Source: Petrotoga olearia DSM 13574
GTDB taxonomy: Bacteria > Thermotogota > Thermotogae > Petrotogales > Petrotogaceae
NCBI RefSeq assembly: GCF_002895525.1
Contig: NZ_AZRL01000022.1
Location: 279,253-343,252 of the forward strand
DNA length: 64,000 bases
Direction of reading: 5' to 3'
The notes below the pieces were generated by a model. The model did no database searches, was not told where the DNA came from, and saw nothing but the letters and a program-made list of their open reading frames with translations. Positions 10,601-20,025 of this stretch are shown piece by piece (the first letter of the stretch is position 1; the number at the start of each line of letters is the position of its first letter). The position numbers and the translations under genes were made by a program.

Positions 10601-10820
10601 AGGATTTTTGAGCTTCGTAGGAAAATTCATCTACTACTGTAATCGAAACTGCTTCTCCAACTTTTTCAATTTGAACCGGTTCTTCGAAGTTCAAAACCAT
10701 CTCATAATCTCCTGGATTTATAAATCCATTTAGACTATTTGTCTCACTTGATCCTCCCAATAGAATAGCAGCCAGTAAACCAATACCTAACAATGAGGTT
10801 ACAAATAATAAATCCTTCAT
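7695..10820 (-). CDS. xynA: Secreted modular endo-xylanase, CBM22-CBM22-GH10-CBM9-CBM9
   Basis: It cleaves beta-1,4 bonds inside xylan outside the cell. The 1041 residues begin with a signal-peptide or anchor segment ([20 protein letters not shown]). Two CBM22-like domains follow at about 35-180 and 190-345, then a GH10 barrel at about 360-675 with acid/base Glu near 485 (WDVVNEA) and nucleophile Glu near 593 (ITEIDM). Two CBM9-like domains at about 690-860 and 863-1041 end the chain. The order matches Thermotoga maritima XynA. The ATG at 10820 lies 9 bases after GGAGG; the in-frame codon at 10874 has no such signal. The gene sits in the xylan locus between the deacetylase and the broken glucuronidase. 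Confidence 0.96.
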   Translation of the reverse strand: MKDLLFVTSLLGIGLLAAILLGGSSETNSLNGFINPGDYEMVLNFEEPVQIEKVGEAVSITVVDEFSYEAQKSLKIENRTSGWEGAEIDLTKDWQIFNSANFQITTRIYQTSPDPQLFRIVAYIKDSKGERFETIAEKVVMPNYWKEINEEFKFSFNEPVEKFSLRIVTPLESNFTYYIDNFQILGTNKVERAGVISKTSFEDEQHSWEPRGDEVSISLSNEVSYSGKYSLAVEGRKSNWNGAQINLAKTLKPGTSYDFEIYVYQDTGEDQLITLTMQRKYASDANTNYDTILWQKKVPSDTWTQLTGSYTVKSGAVVEELIFYIESPNPTLSFYLDDFSIIDKSIPLYEPEWEIMALKDKYKDNFDIGVAIPYKVLVNPLEMKMVEKHFNSITAENEMKPESILMELGSYDFSVADEYIEYAKEKGIKVRGHTLVWHNQTPEWFFKDEDGNLISKDELLSRMETYIHDVVGHFKGEVYAWDVVNEAIDPNQPDGYRRSLWYEIMGPEYIEYAFKFAHEADPNAKLFYNDYNTYEPEKRDYIYNMVKELKAKGVPIDGIGMQMHIGIGTDLRQVEEAIKLFSSIPGIEIQITEIDMSIYTDQGSNYMSPPYEALVEQGYKYQELFDILKKYDDVITSVTFWGLKDDYSWKNQTRNDWPLLFDKDYQSKYAYWGIVEPAVLPIVPKSNAISQGTAIPYGMLDDDYLFSKPIFIYDENGKEKLNARIIWDENKLFVYGEVFNETSDEEDGVAIFIDPNNAKTPYLQEDDRWVIIHPDWTVEKNKEDVEVEYFVSPGYKKYSFECSINLPKKLEKEQKIGFDIAVIDGENIYSWSDNTNQQKSQTINYGVLTLEGASVGTAKYGTLVIDAEIDEVWSQNEEYITETIVSSSSNNAKASFRVLWDENALYVLAIVEDPVLNKENTNAWEQDSLEIFIDENNNKTGFYENDDAQYRVNYVNTPSFGTGGSAANFKTATKIVENGYIVEAAISWKFISPSGGEVVGFDVQVNDAGATGSRVGITTWNDPTGNNYQSTVNFGNIILEK

Positions 10821-10951
10821 TTCATCACTCCTCCTTTCCACAAAAATAGTCCCGCCTGAGATATTCCAAAACATACTTTAACCTAACCGTTACCTTATGA
10901 ATCCCTTTTAAAATCAAAATCTTAATTTCACTATGACACATAGATATCGAA

Positions 10952-11749
10952 CTATAAAGTCAGATATCTACCACCTTCTACCTTCACTGGATTACCATCC
11001 ACTCCTATCCATACTGTTAAAGAAGAAGGATTATAAACTATTTTTTTATTTACACTAAACTTTAAATTCCTTAAAGCTTTCAAATAATCCACAATCTCTA
11101 CATTTGTCGCATACCAAATTGTTTCATCGTTCGATATTTTTTTGCAAAACTCTTCAATCATATCCCAATTATTATTTCTCTCAAATTCAAAACTGTGTCC
11201 CCATACATACAACAAAGGCATAGTTTCGTTAGATTCTAATTTCTTGAATTCTTCATATTTTTTTAACAAGTTATCATCATGATGACAAGTAGGATTCCAC
11301 CTCAAAAAATGTGTAGGTAAAGAAAAGTTACCATGGGAACTAACTGTTCTTGAATATTCAATTCCCAAATATGGAAGTAATTCTAAAAGTTCTTCATCGT
11401 AATCCCCATAAGGATATGACATTCCCCTTATTGGATAGTTTACTAAAGACTCTAATCTTTCTCTATCTTCCATAATTTCCTCAATTATTGATTCCTTTGG
11501 TACTCTTGTGAGATAAGGGTGATTTAATGTATGTATAGCAACTTCGTGACCCTCAAAGAGATCCCTTATTTCTGAAGAGTTTAAAAATGGTTCTGAATCT
11601 AATTTTCCTGAATTCAAATGGAAGGTACCTTTGATTCCGTACTTATTGAAGATCTTTATCAATCTTCTGTCATAAATTTGTCCATCATCATAACTCATGG
11701 TTAAAGCCTTTATTTTGCCTTGTGGATAAAAACCAAAAGATATTTTCAT
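10952..11749 (-). CDS. NodB-type polysaccharide deacetylase (CE4-like)
   Basis: A 265-residue metal-dependent deacetylase that may remove acetyl groups from xylooligosaccharides. Visible motifs of the family are the catalytic SYDDG (motif 1), the zinc-binding HTLNHP (motif 2) and SYPYGDYD (motif 3). No signal peptide is seen, so it would act in the cytoplasm after uptake. The ATG at 11749 follows AAGGAG; an in-frame codon 14 residues upstream has no ribosome-binding site. It lies 61 bases after the GH120 gene in the same operon. Peptidoglycan or chitin as substrate cannot be excluded; the xylan role rests on context. Confidence 0.88.
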   Translation of the reverse strand: MKISFGFYPQGKIKALTMSYDDGQIYDRRLIKIFNKYGIKGTFHLNSGKLDSEPFLNSSEIRDLFEGHEVAIHTLNHPYLTRVPKESIIEEIMEDRERLESLVNYPIRGMSYPYGDYDEELLELLPYLGIEYSRTVSSHGNFSLPTHFLRWNPTCHHDDNLLKKYEEFKKLESNETMPLLYVWGHSFEFERNNNWDMIEEFCKKISNDETIWYATNVEIVDYLKALRNLKFSVNKKIVYNPSSLTVWIGVDGNPVKVEGGRYLTL

Positions 11750-11810
11750 TGTATATTGACTCCTTCTCAACAATTCTGAAAAATAGAACATTTAGTATCG
11801 ATTTTTATTA

Positions 11811-13724
11811 TCAAACTTTGATATAATTCTTACCCTTTTTTAAAGTAGAGATTGGACCTAAAGAACTTTTTTCAGCTTTTTGTTCATCTAAAAAATCTGT
11901 ATCTAAGACTAAATTTCCACCATCAGGACGTTCAAAATCAGCATCAACAATCCTAACCCTTTCTAAAGAATTTGTTGAACATACTTCGCCTACAATATCT
12001 TCAAAAGTATCGGGAAGTTCACAAGACATATAAACTTCTTCACCTTTCTCGATAACACTAAATTTCGGATCAAAACTTTTATCAACTAACTTCTCTTTTT
12101 CTCTTTCAAATGGTTCCGCTCCATTGAAGTAGGCATTGTTGTTAATATACACCGGTTGTTCTACTAACTCAAGAGTTTTAATATCCCAACCTTTTTCATC
12201 TACCTTCTTCAAGTACTCTTCTAATGATGTTGTATGATTCATATAATGTGATGTCCCAACACCTTCTATACCATCTTTTCCAATAAAAATATTGTTGTAG
12301 AAACGATCATCACCACCGTAAACACAGGCATACCCTGCAACCGTTGTACTATGTGGTCTATGGTATGGAGTATAACGATTTAATACTTTCCTTTTCTCCA
12401 TCTTACCAGCAATTAAATTGTTAATGTAGGCACCACCCTGAGACATGTTATCTATTGCATATTCAGAAGCTAAGATGTTGTGATCGATAACATACGGACC
12501 ATGACTTACTTCCACAAATAAATCACGGTTATTTTTGTAAAATAAGTTTTTACTTACCCTCGTTCCTTGTGCTTGCCAGTCCAGCCATAATCCTAAAGAA
12601 CAATCATGTATACGATTATGATAAATCTGAACATCTATGGCTGCATGTAATTTGATACCTGCAATCTCATGTCCCCAAAATTCCCTTTTTATAGCAATTC
12701 TATAAATGTGGTTATTGTAGATTTCACTAAAAACACATCCTAAATGACCTACAATAGCATTTTGACCACAATCATAAATTGTATTGTTCCGAATAATATG
12801 TGACCCAATACTTTCTTTACTCCATCCGATATGTTCAGCACTAAAAACAGATTCTAATTGATATTGATGCCCAGTTTTGTCTTTACGAGTTGAATGATAT
12901 AGATGGCCGGTCGAACCTTCCTTTCCTATACTTATTCCACTACATTTTGAGTCATGAATAATATTGTTTTCAATTATCCAACCTTTGCTCCAATTTGCTC
13001 CAATTAATCCAGGTTGATCTGCTGTTGGCGGAACCCATGGTGTTGCAGCATGAGCCATTTCAAAACCTTTCACCGTTATATAATCTCTCCCAATTTGATC
13101 TGGATAAAAACAGGATCTGCGTACATTGATCTCTACTAATTCTTCATTTGGGTTCGCACCATGGAAGTTTGCGTATATAGTTGTTTTTTGATCATCTACT
13201 TCCGCATACCAAACATACTTTGTTTGCTCTGGATTTAAAACCGGAACCTTTTTTTGTGTCCAATGGTCTACTGTCTCTGTTCTAACCTTAGGATCTTTTA
13301 AATCTTCAAAACTGTTAGCTTCGTAAAATGACATACCGTTTAGATAAACGTCTCCTAAATGTCTCTTCTGATCAGTCGTAACAAGCCAATCTCCAAATAT
13401 TTCTTCTTTGTACGGATTAAAGTCACCAAAAAATGAGTTTGGTAATTCACATTTCCAGATGTTTCCTTCAACCTTTTGCCAATCTTGGATCCTTTCAGAT
13501 CCTTTAATAACTACCTTTTCTCCTTCAGCTGCTTGATATGTAATTCTTCTTTTGTTGCTTAATCCTTTGTTTTTAGGTTTTACCCATTCACGATATACCC
13601 CTTCGTGAACTATAACTTTATCTCCAGCCATAGCAACAGAAGCAGCTTTATTTATCGTTAAAAAAGGATCTTGTTTAGTTCCTAAAGCTCGATCAAAGCC
13701 AGTCTTTGCCACATGATATTCCAT
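11811..13724 (-). CDS. GH120 beta-xylosidase (XylC-like, right-handed beta-helix)
   Basis: A 637-residue protein whose start (MEYHVAKTGFDRALGTK) and length resemble XylC, the GH120 beta-xylosidase of Thermoanaerobacterium saccharolyticum. The expected catalytic pair is present: Asp at about 382 (WLDWQAQG) and Glu 23 residues later at about 405 (LFVEVSHGP). The fold is a right-handed parallel beta-helix with repeated Asn-rich rungs (NNIIHD, RNNTIYD, YNNHIY). It would release xylose from short xylooligosaccharides inside the cell. The start has AAGGGGG upstream. It lies between the transporter ATPase gene and the deacetylase gene, so the sugar could be cut as soon as it is imported. Confidence 0.9.
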   Translation of the reverse strand: MEYHVAKTGFDRALGTKQDPFLTINKAASVAMAGDKVIVHEGVYREWVKPKNKGLSNKRRITYQAAEGEKVVIKGSERIQDWQKVEGNIWKCELPNSFFGDFNPYKEEIFGDWLVTTDQKRHLGDVYLNGMSFYEANSFEDLKDPKVRTETVDHWTQKKVPVLNPEQTKYVWYAEVDDQKTTIYANFHGANPNEELVEINVRRSCFYPDQIGRDYITVKGFEMAHAATPWVPPTADQPGLIGANWSKGWIIENNIIHDSKCSGISIGKEGSTGHLYHSTRKDKTGHQYQLESVFSAEHIGWSKESIGSHIIRNNTIYDCGQNAIVGHLGCVFSEIYNNHIYRIAIKREFWGHEIAGIKLHAAIDVQIYHNRIHDCSLGLWLDWQAQGTRVSKNLFYKNNRDLFVEVSHGPYVIDHNILASEYAIDNMSQGGAYINNLIAGKMEKRKVLNRYTPYHRPHSTTVAGYACVYGGDDRFYNNIFIGKDGIEGVGTSHYMNHTTSLEEYLKKVDEKGWDIKTLELVEQPVYINNNAYFNGAEPFEREKEKLVDKSFDPKFSVIEKGEEVYMSCELPDTFEDIVGEVCSTNSLERVRIVDADFERPDGGNLVLDTDFLDEQKAEKSSLGPISTLKKGKNYIKV

Positions 13725-13763
13725 GTTTTTTAAATCCCCCTTTTTATTTGTACGACTCTTGTT

Positions 13764-14765
13764 TTATTTATCTCCTTTATTCTCATACAACCAACATCGA
13801 ACCATACGGTTTTCTGTTTGTATTTCTGGTGGCATATTATCTTTACACTTTTCCATAACAAACGGGCATCTACCTGCAAACTTACATCCTTTTCTCATGT
13901 ACTCTTCTGTTTCCAATTCTTTTATACTTATCCGTTCTGTCCATTTCTTTTTCGGATCAGGTTCCGGTATCGATTCTTTTAACATCTGTGTGTATGGGTG
14001 TTTCGGATTCATCAGTACTTCTTCCACCCCACCCATCTCTATTATGTTCCCTCTGAACATTATCCCTATCCTGTCACTTACGTAGTATGCGGTCGCTAAA
14101 TCATGCGTTATGTACAACACACTTACATTGTACTTGTCCCTTAAATCTTTGAACAAGTTCACTATCGACATCCTCAACGATGCATCCACCATCGATACCG
14201 GTTCGTCTGCTACCAACAACGATGGTGTCGTTATGAGCGATCGCGCTACCGATATCCTTTGTAGTTGTCCTCCTGAAAACTCGTTGGGGTACCTTCCTTT
14301 TACTTCCGTCATACTTAATCCTACCGCCTTTAGTGCTTCTTCTACCCTTTTTCCATTCCCGTTCTTTGTTATCCCGTATTGCTTTGCTGTGTCGTATAGG
14401 TATCTGTCTACCTTCCTCAACGGATTGAATGTTTCAAAAGGATTTTGAAATACCGATTGTACTTCTTTCATGAACTCTTTTTTCTCTTCCCATTTTTTTA
14501 GGTTTACTATGTCTTTACCTTTGTAGTACACTTCACCTTGTGTTGGTTCAAGAAATCCTAGCAGCATCTTTGAGACCGTTGATTTTCCACATCCACTTTC
14601 CCCTGCAAGTGTGAATATTTCATTTTTGTATATGTGAAAGTTCACATCATCTACCGCTAGTAATTTACTTCTTGCAAATCCCCCTCCTACTACGAATACC
14701 TTTTGTAGTTTTTTCGTTTCCAACAACTTTTCTTGTGTATTTATTGCCGTTTTATTTTCTTGCAT
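13764..14765 (-). CDS. Dpp/Opp-type ABC transporter ATPase (second)
   Basis: A 333-residue nucleotide-binding subunit of the peptide/oligosaccharide class. It has Walker A GESGCGKST, signature FSGGQLQR and Walker B LLVADEP. The C-terminal oligopeptide-transporter Cys motif CKFAGRCPFVMEKC is also present and in this family binds an iron-sulfur cluster. The ATG at 14765 overlaps the end of the preceding ATPase gene. A GTG at 14774 is in frame but too close to the AAAGGAG. The operon context indicates xylooligosaccharide rather than peptide import, as with related Thermotoga transporters. Confidence 0.92.
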   Translation of the reverse strand: MQENKTAINTQEKLLETKKLQKVFVVGGGFARSKLLAVDDVNFHIYKNEIFTLAGESGCGKSTVSKMLLGFLEPTQGEVYYKGKDIVNLKKWEEKKEFMKEVQSVFQNPFETFNPLRKVDRYLYDTAKQYGITKNGNGKRVEEALKAVGLSMTEVKGRYPNEFSGGQLQRISVARSLITTPSLLVADEPVSMVDASLRMSIVNLFKDLRDKYNVSVLYITHDLATAYYVSDRIGIMFRGNIIEMGGVEEVLMNPKHPYTQMLKESIPEPDPKKKWTERISIKELETEEYMRKGCKFAGRCPFVMEKCKDNMPPEIQTENRMVRCWLYENKGDK

Positions 14766-15768
14766 CTTCCACACGCTCCTTTGAGTTCAAAAAACAGGCT
14801 GATTTGTGTCCGTCACTTATCTCAACGAGTTGTGGACGTTCCTTTTTACATATTTCCATCGCATATGGACATCTGGGATGGAATGGACATCCTTGCGGTA
14901 GGTTCGCTAGTGAGGGGGGTGATCCAGGTGCACTGACTTTGTAACTTTTGTCTCCCATCTTTGGTAGTGAGCCTATTAGAAATTTTGTGTATGGGTGTAG
15001 TGGGTTTTCGAATATCTCATCCGTTTCCCCTTCTTCTACAAACATACCTGCGTACATTATCCCCATCCTGTCCGTTATGTTCGCATGTACAGCCATGTCG
15101 TGGGTTACCAGTATTATCGTGTTTTTTTGTATTTTTTGTATGTCTTTTAGTAATTGTATTACCGCCCTTTGCGCTACTACATCCAACGCCGTTGTTGGTT
15201 CGTCCGCTACTATGATCCTTGGATTGAGTATCGTTGCTAAGGCTATCGTCGTCCTTTGCCTCATTCCTCCAGATAGTTGGTGTGGGTATGATTTTAATAC
15301 CCTTAGCGGTAATCCCAAGGCGGTTAAATGTTTCTTCAGTGGTTCTTCAAATTCTTTTTCTTCGTCTTTTATCTTTTTGTGTGAGGTCACAAAGTCTTTG
15401 AATGATTCTTTTATCCTTATTATCGGATTCAACGCACTCATCGATCCTTGCGGTATGTACGATATGAATTGCCATCTTAATTTCCTGTATTCTTCTTGAC
15501 TCATTTTGGTTATGTCTATCTCTTTCCCTTCAACTTCGTAGTATATCTTTCCATCTACTATCCTCAGTGGTGGTTCGGCTAAACCACATATCGTTTTTAG
15601 AAATGTGCTTTTCCCACATCCACTTTCCCCTGCTATCCCGTATATTTCATCTTCTCGTATACTTATACTTACATCGTTGACCGCTTTTACTTCTTTTTTC
15701 TCTTCTTGCATTTCAAATATGTAATACGATTTTAGTTTTTCTGTTTTTAATACTTCCAACCTTTTCAC
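14752..15768 (-). CDS. Dpp/Opp-type ABC transporter ATPase (first)
   Basis: The partner ATPase of 338 residues, with Walker A GESGCGKST, signature LSGGMRQR, Walker B IIVADEP and the C-terminal CPFHPRCPYAMEIC motif. It overlaps the permease stop codon by four bases (ATGA arrangement) and the next ATPase gene by 14, indicating translational coupling. With its partner it would power the two permeases encoded upstream. Single counted lines in this stretch range from about 32 to 50 percent GC. Confidence 0.92.
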   Translation of the reverse strand: MKRLEVLKTEKLKSYYIFEMQEEKKEVKAVNDVSISIREDEIYGIAGESGCGKSTFLKTICGLAEPPLRIVDGKIYYEVEGKEIDITKMSQEEYRKLRWQFISYIPQGSMSALNPIIRIKESFKDFVTSHKKIKDEEKEFEEPLKKHLTALGLPLRVLKSYPHQLSGGMRQRTTIALATILNPRIIVADEPTTALDVVAQRAVIQLLKDIQKIQKNTIILVTHDMAVHANITDRMGIMYAGMFVEEGETDEIFENPLHPYTKFLIGSLPKMGDKSYKVSAPGSPPSLANLPQGCPFHPRCPYAMEICKKERPQLVEISDGHKSACFLNSKERVEDARK

Positions 15769-16628
15769 TCCTTCGCCTTACCGATTCTTTGTATCCTTGT
15801 CCTTGGGTCTAGGTATTCACTTAGACTTGTCGAGAGTAGGTACAAGGCTACAAACAAGAAGATCGATATTATTACAGGTGTTAGTATCCACCACCAGTAT
15901 CCCAGTAGCATCGCTTGGTAGTTTACCGCCCAGTGTATCATCGTTCCTATCGTTGGTATTTCTGTGTTGGATAAACCCAATACCGATAACGTTACTTCCA
16001 TCCCTACCGCCCATATCATGTTGTTTATCAACGTCGAGAATATTACCGGTATTATGAATGGAAAGTATTCTTTTATTACCAGGTTGAACGTCCTTGTCCC
16101 TGATAGTATCGATGTGTATGTGAATTCCCTTTCCCTTAGACTTAGTATTTGTGATCGTATTACCCGGGCATCCCACGCCCATCCAAATAGACTTAGTATG
16201 AGCCCTAATAGTACCATCGTTAAGTTTTCCCTTATTACCGATGCTATCAGTATCAGGATCGGTAAGAGCGGTATTACCACAAAACTGTCGTTTATCGACA
16301 TCAATACTTTGTCGGTTTTTCCCCCTTTGTACCCCGATACTAATCCCATTATTATCGCTATCATCCTCGATATTCCTGAGGCTATCAATGCTATTGTTAG
16401 TGAGTTTCTTATCGCAAACGTAGATTGCCAGAATAGGTCTTGTCCTTGGGATGTCGTTCCGAATATGTGTGGCCAACTGGGTGGTTTGTCCCTAGGAACC
16501 ACGTTCCACCTTAGTGGATCGTATGGCGAGAAGAATGAGAGTATTGACATGAAGGCTAAAATACATATTACTATGAACGCAAATCTGAACCTTCCATCTT
16601 TCATTAGTTCCTTGAATCCTTCCAACAT
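15765..16628 (-). CDS. Dpp/Opp-type ABC permease, DppC class
   Basis: An inner-membrane permease of 287 residues with about six hydrophobic segments and the N-terminal pattern of DppC proteins (FFSPYDPLRWN, then FGTTSQGQDLFWQ). The ATG at 16628 is preceded by GAGGTGAT; a GTG two codons upstream overlaps that signal and is less likely. It lies 7 bases after the first permease gene. It would form the translocation pore with it for xylooligosaccharides. Confidence 0.9.
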   Translation of the reverse strand: MLEGFKELMKDGRFRFAFIVICILAFMSILSFFSPYDPLRWNVVPRDKPPSWPHIFGTTSQGQDLFWQSTFAIRNSLTIALIASGISRMIAIIMGLVSGYKGGKTDKVLMSINDSFVVIPLLPILILIASVIRENLTMVLLGLILSLFGWAWDARVIRSQILSLREREFTYTSILSGTRTFNLVIKEYFPFIIPVIFSTLINNMIWAVGMEVTLSVLGLSNTEIPTIGTMIHWAVNYQAMLLGYWWWILTPVIISIFLFVALYLLSTSLSEYLDPRTRIQRIGKAKE

Positions 16629-16635
16629 TATCACC

Positions 16636-17643
16636 TCATCTGTACCTTACTCTTGGGTCAAAGAGTGGATATATTAGATCTATTATCAGCGTTGCTGACG
16701 CTATCCCTATTACCGATAACGAGACTATCCCTATTATTAGGTTGTAGTCGTTTGAGTTTATCGCTCCGTATAGTAACGTTCCTAGCCCTGGATAGGCGAA
16801 TACTATTTCTGTTATCAATGCCCCTCCAAAGATTTGCCCTAAAGATAGGGCTAAGTTGGTTACTTGCGGTAATAACCCGTTTCTGAATACGTATTTGAAG
16901 GCTATCTTTGATTCTTTTAATCCACCGGCTTTCGCATACATCACATAGTCTTCGGCTACTATGTTTGATACTATGAGTTTCATCGTTTGTATGTTGGCTG
17001 CTATTCCTAAAACCATCAACGATATCGCAGGTAGAAACGAGTGTAATAACACGTCCGATATGAACGCCCAGTTGAACCCTATTTGTCTTCCAACTGAGTA
17101 TCCACCCGCCGATGGGAATATCGGTATCAGATAGGCAAATACTATGAGTAGTAGTAATGCAAATATGTAGTAGGGTATGGGCCTTACCACCATCGCTATG
17201 TTATCTAATGTTTGTGCCCATGTTTTGTTTTTGAAGTATCCTGCAAGCGCCCCTATTATACTTCCTACTAACCAAGAGATGATTGTAGTTGTTAATAGTA
17301 ATCCAGCCGTCCAGGGCAGTGAGTCCATTATTAGCTCCATTACAGGTACAGGAAATTGAAAAAGGGATGGACCAAAGTCTCCATGTAGCAGTCTTCCCCA
17401 AAAGGCAACGTATTGTTCAAACATCCCTCCTTCTAATCCGTACATCTCTGTGAGCGATTGCCTTAATGCTTCAACTGCCGCTGGGTCTAAGAAGGCACCT
17501 TGTGATGTCATTTGACTGATTACTTGTTGTACGGGATCAACCGGCGTTAGCCTGGGTACAATAAATACCACCGTTATCCCTACGAATACTACAACTAGAA
17601 ATTGTATTATTCTTGGTAGCAAGTATCGCTTGAAAAATAGCAA
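16636..17643 (-). CDS. Dpp/Opp-type ABC permease, DppB class
   Basis: An inner-membrane permease of 335 residues with the usual DppB layout: an N-terminal membrane segment (FLVVVFVGITVVFIVPRLTP), an external loop, then five more segments. The coupling region is followed by the C-terminal IDLIYPLFDPRVRYR typical of this family. Translation starts at TTG 17643, with GGAGGTG about 9 bases upstream. It is the first gene after the hairpin that separates it from the binding-protein gene, so it may be expressed less than the binding protein. Confidence 0.91.
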   Translation of the reverse strand: MLFFKRYLLPRIIQFLVVVFVGITVVFIVPRLTPVDPVQQVISQMTSQGAFLDPAAVEALRQSLTEMYGLEGGMFEQYVAFWGRLLHGDFGPSLFQFPVPVMELIMDSLPWTAGLLLTTTIISWLVGSIIGALAGYFKNKTWAQTLDNIAMVVRPIPYYIFALLLLIVFAYLIPIFPSAGGYSVGRQIGFNWAFISDVLLHSFLPAISLMVLGIAANIQTMKLIVSNIVAEDYVMYAKAGGLKESKIAFKYVFRNGLLPQVTNLALSLGQIFGGALITEIVFAYPGLGTLLYGAINSNDYNLIIGIVSLSVIGIASATLIIDLIYPLFDPRVRYR

Positions 17644-17663
17644 AGTGTTACACCTCCATAATA

Positions 17664-17681
17664 AGCCCCCCGAAGGGGGCT
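17664..17681 (-). terminator. GC-rich hairpin between binding-protein and permease genes
   Basis: AGCCCCC (17664-17670) pairs with GGGGGCT (17675-17681) across the tetraloop CGAA. No T-tract follows. It stands between the binding-protein stop and the permease start, where such hairpins usually protect the upstream message or partly stop transcription, giving an excess of binding protein. Confidence 0.65.
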
Positions 17682-17702
17682 CAATGTATTTATCTGTAAC
17701 CT

Positions 17703-19592
17703 TTATTTCCTTCCTGTTGGTTCAAGAAAGGGCAGTACGTATTTGAAGTTAGGCCAGTGATGATAGGGAATCATATATGGATTTTCAGCACCAGGATAAT
17801 TCGTCCAATAATACTCATCCCATCCTACTACTCCAGGATATCCAAAAGTTGGAATTGAAGGCATTTCTTCTACAAGTATTTTTAACCCTTCTATACCTAA
17901 TTCCATGTTTTCCTCACTATCCCAGTCTACCTTTTCCATTCCTTCTATAACCTTATCCATTCTCGGATCTGTCCATCTGCCTGGTGCAGGTCCCAAATTA
18001 GTAATAGCATTTTCTCCTATAGGTTGGTAGTATTTTGAGTGTGTACTTGAAAAAACACGGTACAAATCAGGATGACCACCCCACGGCTCAGATGCAGGCC
18101 ATTGGGCACTGACTTCAAAGTTACCTGATACAACAATACTTGCATCTTGTTCACTAGGAGTAACTGAAACATCTATACCAAAGTTTCTCCATTGTTGTGC
18201 TGCAGCAAGTGCATTCCTATGTGCAGGATGTGAAGGATTTGCATTGGCAATAATATTAATTTTCCAAGGTGTACCGTCTGGTAACAACCATTTGCCATTT
18301 TTATCTTTTGTAAATCCATTCCTTTCTAACAGTTGTTCCGCTACATCAGGTGCGTATTTCCACCATCCTGGTCCAAACATCTCTTTCAACGCTTCTATAT
18401 CGTTTGGTACCTCGTATCCTCTTTCTCTCGCATATTGGGCTGCTCTTAATGTAGCCGTTGGATCGTACGGTTTGAATGGTCTCCCATTAACTTCTATGTC
18501 TAATGTGAAATTCTTCAACCAATCTTCTAATGGTTCATAGTACCATTCTTGGTAAACCGGCATAGGAGGAAGGTGAAGTGCGCCCATAGGTGCAGCACCA
18601 TCAAACGCTATCCCTATGTAATCTACTATATCTATTGCGAGAGTTAATGCCCACCTTACATCTTTTATGTTGTATGGATATACATCAGTATTGAATATAA
18701 CACCTGTCATACATGGATCCGTGTTAACTACCCACGGGTATTCTATTCTGTATCCCCTTGAGTATTGATTCCTTTGAATGAGTGCTCTGAATGCTTCCAT
18801 TGTTAAATCTGCCATGTCTAAGTTATGGTTGGCTTGTGCAATTACTTGATTTGTAGCTTCTCCATAGTAATAGAAAAGTACGTATTTTGGTTTTGGCTCA
18901 CCAAACAACATTCCAGTTGGTGTTCTATCCCAATCTTCCCTTTTTTCCCAAAGTGTCCAATAACCAGCACGATCATAATCTTTTAGAACGTATGGACCAC
19001 TGCTTATCGGAGGGTTGTAATTAAAGGATAGCGGGTCTTCTACTTTTTCAAAAATATGTTTTGGGAAAGGTCTCCATGCTCCCCATCTGTCTACAAAATT
19101 AGCGTGGAATCGTGCATTAGGTTCCTTTAGTTCAAATACCACAGTGTAATCATCTGTTTTGTATACTTTATCAACGTGAAGCCTAAACTGATCATGATAA
19201 GCCATTCCTTGATATTTCATGGCTGTTGTGATGGCGTACACAATATCATCGGCAGTAATTTCAACACCATCACTCCAATAACATCCTTCCCTTAACTTAA
19301 CCGTCATCTTTGTGAAGTCTTCGTTGTAAATCGGACCTTCCGCTGCAAGAGAATTAATAACTTCTCCCCTGGTAGGTTCCATCATCCACAATGGTTCCAG
19401 CATCAATTGTTGAATCCCTTGATCAGGAGTTCTCCAGCTACTGGTAAATATGTTGAAGATACCAGGTGAGTTTACTCTTCCGGTTAAAACGTTAGCAATG
19501 AGTGTTTCTTCCCTTGGAATCCCAGCTACTTGTGAAAATCCTGCAACAACAAGTAACACGGAAACAAAAATCACCAATAAGCTCTTTTTCAT
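17703..19592 (-). CDS. Solute-binding protein of the xylooligosaccharide (Dpp-like) transporter
   Basis: An extracytoplasmic substrate-binding protein of 629 residues, family 5 (SBP_bac_5), with a clear signal peptide (KKSLLVIFVSVLLVVAGFSQ). The long mature chain, the ITADDIVYAI region and the aromatic-rich binding parts match the large Thermotoga binding proteins that take up oligosaccharides. The ATG at 19592 follows AGGAGGTG. An in-frame codon at 19685 was rejected because the extension lies before the signal peptide and has no ribosome-binding site. It heads the transporter operon and has a long leader with two candidate promoters. The ligand is inferred from context. Confidence 0.92.
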   Translation of the reverse strand: MKKSLLVIFVSVLLVVAGFSQVAGIPREETLIANVLTGRVNSPGIFNIFTSSWRTPDQGIQQLMLEPLWMMEPTRGEVINSLAAEGPIYNEDFTKMTVKLREGCYWSDGVEITADDIVYAITTAMKYQGMAYHDQFRLHVDKVYKTDDYTVVFELKEPNARFHANFVDRWGAWRPFPKHIFEKVEDPLSFNYNPPISSGPYVLKDYDRAGYWTLWEKREDWDRTPTGMLFGEPKPKYVLFYYYGEATNQVIAQANHNLDMADLTMEAFRALIQRNQYSRGYRIEYPWVVNTDPCMTGVIFNTDVYPYNIKDVRWALTLAIDIVDYIGIAFDGAAPMGALHLPPMPVYQEWYYEPLEDWLKNFTLDIEVNGRPFKPYDPTATLRAAQYARERGYEVPNDIEALKEMFGPGWWKYAPDVAEQLLERNGFTKDKNGKWLLPDGTPWKINIIANANPSHPAHRNALAAAQQWRNFGIDVSVTPSEQDASIVVSGNFEVSAQWPASEPWGGHPDLYRVFSSTHSKYYQPIGENAITNLGPAPGRWTDPRMDKVIEGMEKVDWDSEENMELGIEGLKILVEEMPSIPTFGYPGVVGWDEYYWTNYPGAENPYMIPYHHWPNFKYVLPFLEPTGRK

Positions 19593-19756
19593 TCTTTCAC
19601 ACCTCCTAATGAATTTTTTACACTTACTTTGGATTTTCTTCCCAAAGTAATAAAAATTAAAGTCCATTAACAATCTTTTCCCCATTATTAAACTTCAAAC
19701 ATAAAAATCATAGAGTTCTCCATTAGGAATACTAAGCAAAAAAAATCAATGGTAAG

Positions 19757-19780
19757 TTTATCCAATCAATTAATATTCGA
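19757..19780 (-). promoter_or_regulatory. XylR-like operator element, copy C (diverged)
   Basis: This stretch shares most of copies A and B (TTTATCCAATCAA, then TAATATT), with changes at both ends. On the minus strand a TTGATT follows it at about the same distance as the -35 box in the other copies. The -10 candidate beyond (TAATGG) is poor, so any promoter here is weak. It may be a second operator within the binding-protein leader. Confidence 0.45.
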
Positions 19781-19995
19781 ATCAACGACAACTCATTTTC
19801 ATTCTTTCTAATTTATTTTTTAAAAAATCAAAAAAATCTTTGTCTTTGAATTGGAAATTAAAATAATTTTATTAAATCTTACAATTAAACAGTTTTTTAA
19901 TCTAACCAACATTTTTTATTGCAATGTAGCAAATTGGATTTATATAATTTCAAAGAAAATAATCATCTAAACAAGTTCAAATTTTGTTCAGAATA

Positions 19996-20024
19996 ATTAT
20001 ATGTGAGTTAACTTTTTTTGTCAA
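19996..20024 (-). promoter_or_regulatory. Strong leftward promoter for the xylan transporter operon
   Basis: On the minus strand TTGACA (20024-20019) is separated by exactly 17 bases from TATAAT (20001-19996), a full sigma-70-type consensus. Transcription would begin near 19989, about 400 bases before the binding-protein start, giving a long leader that also spans operator copy C. Confidence 0.85.
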
Positions 20025-20025
20025 T

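Noticed and set aside
15817..16476. Long open frame of 219 codons inside the permease gene on the same strand
   Set aside because: It is an overlapping frame with a low-complexity Asn/Asp-rich product; the permease frame has the family motifs.
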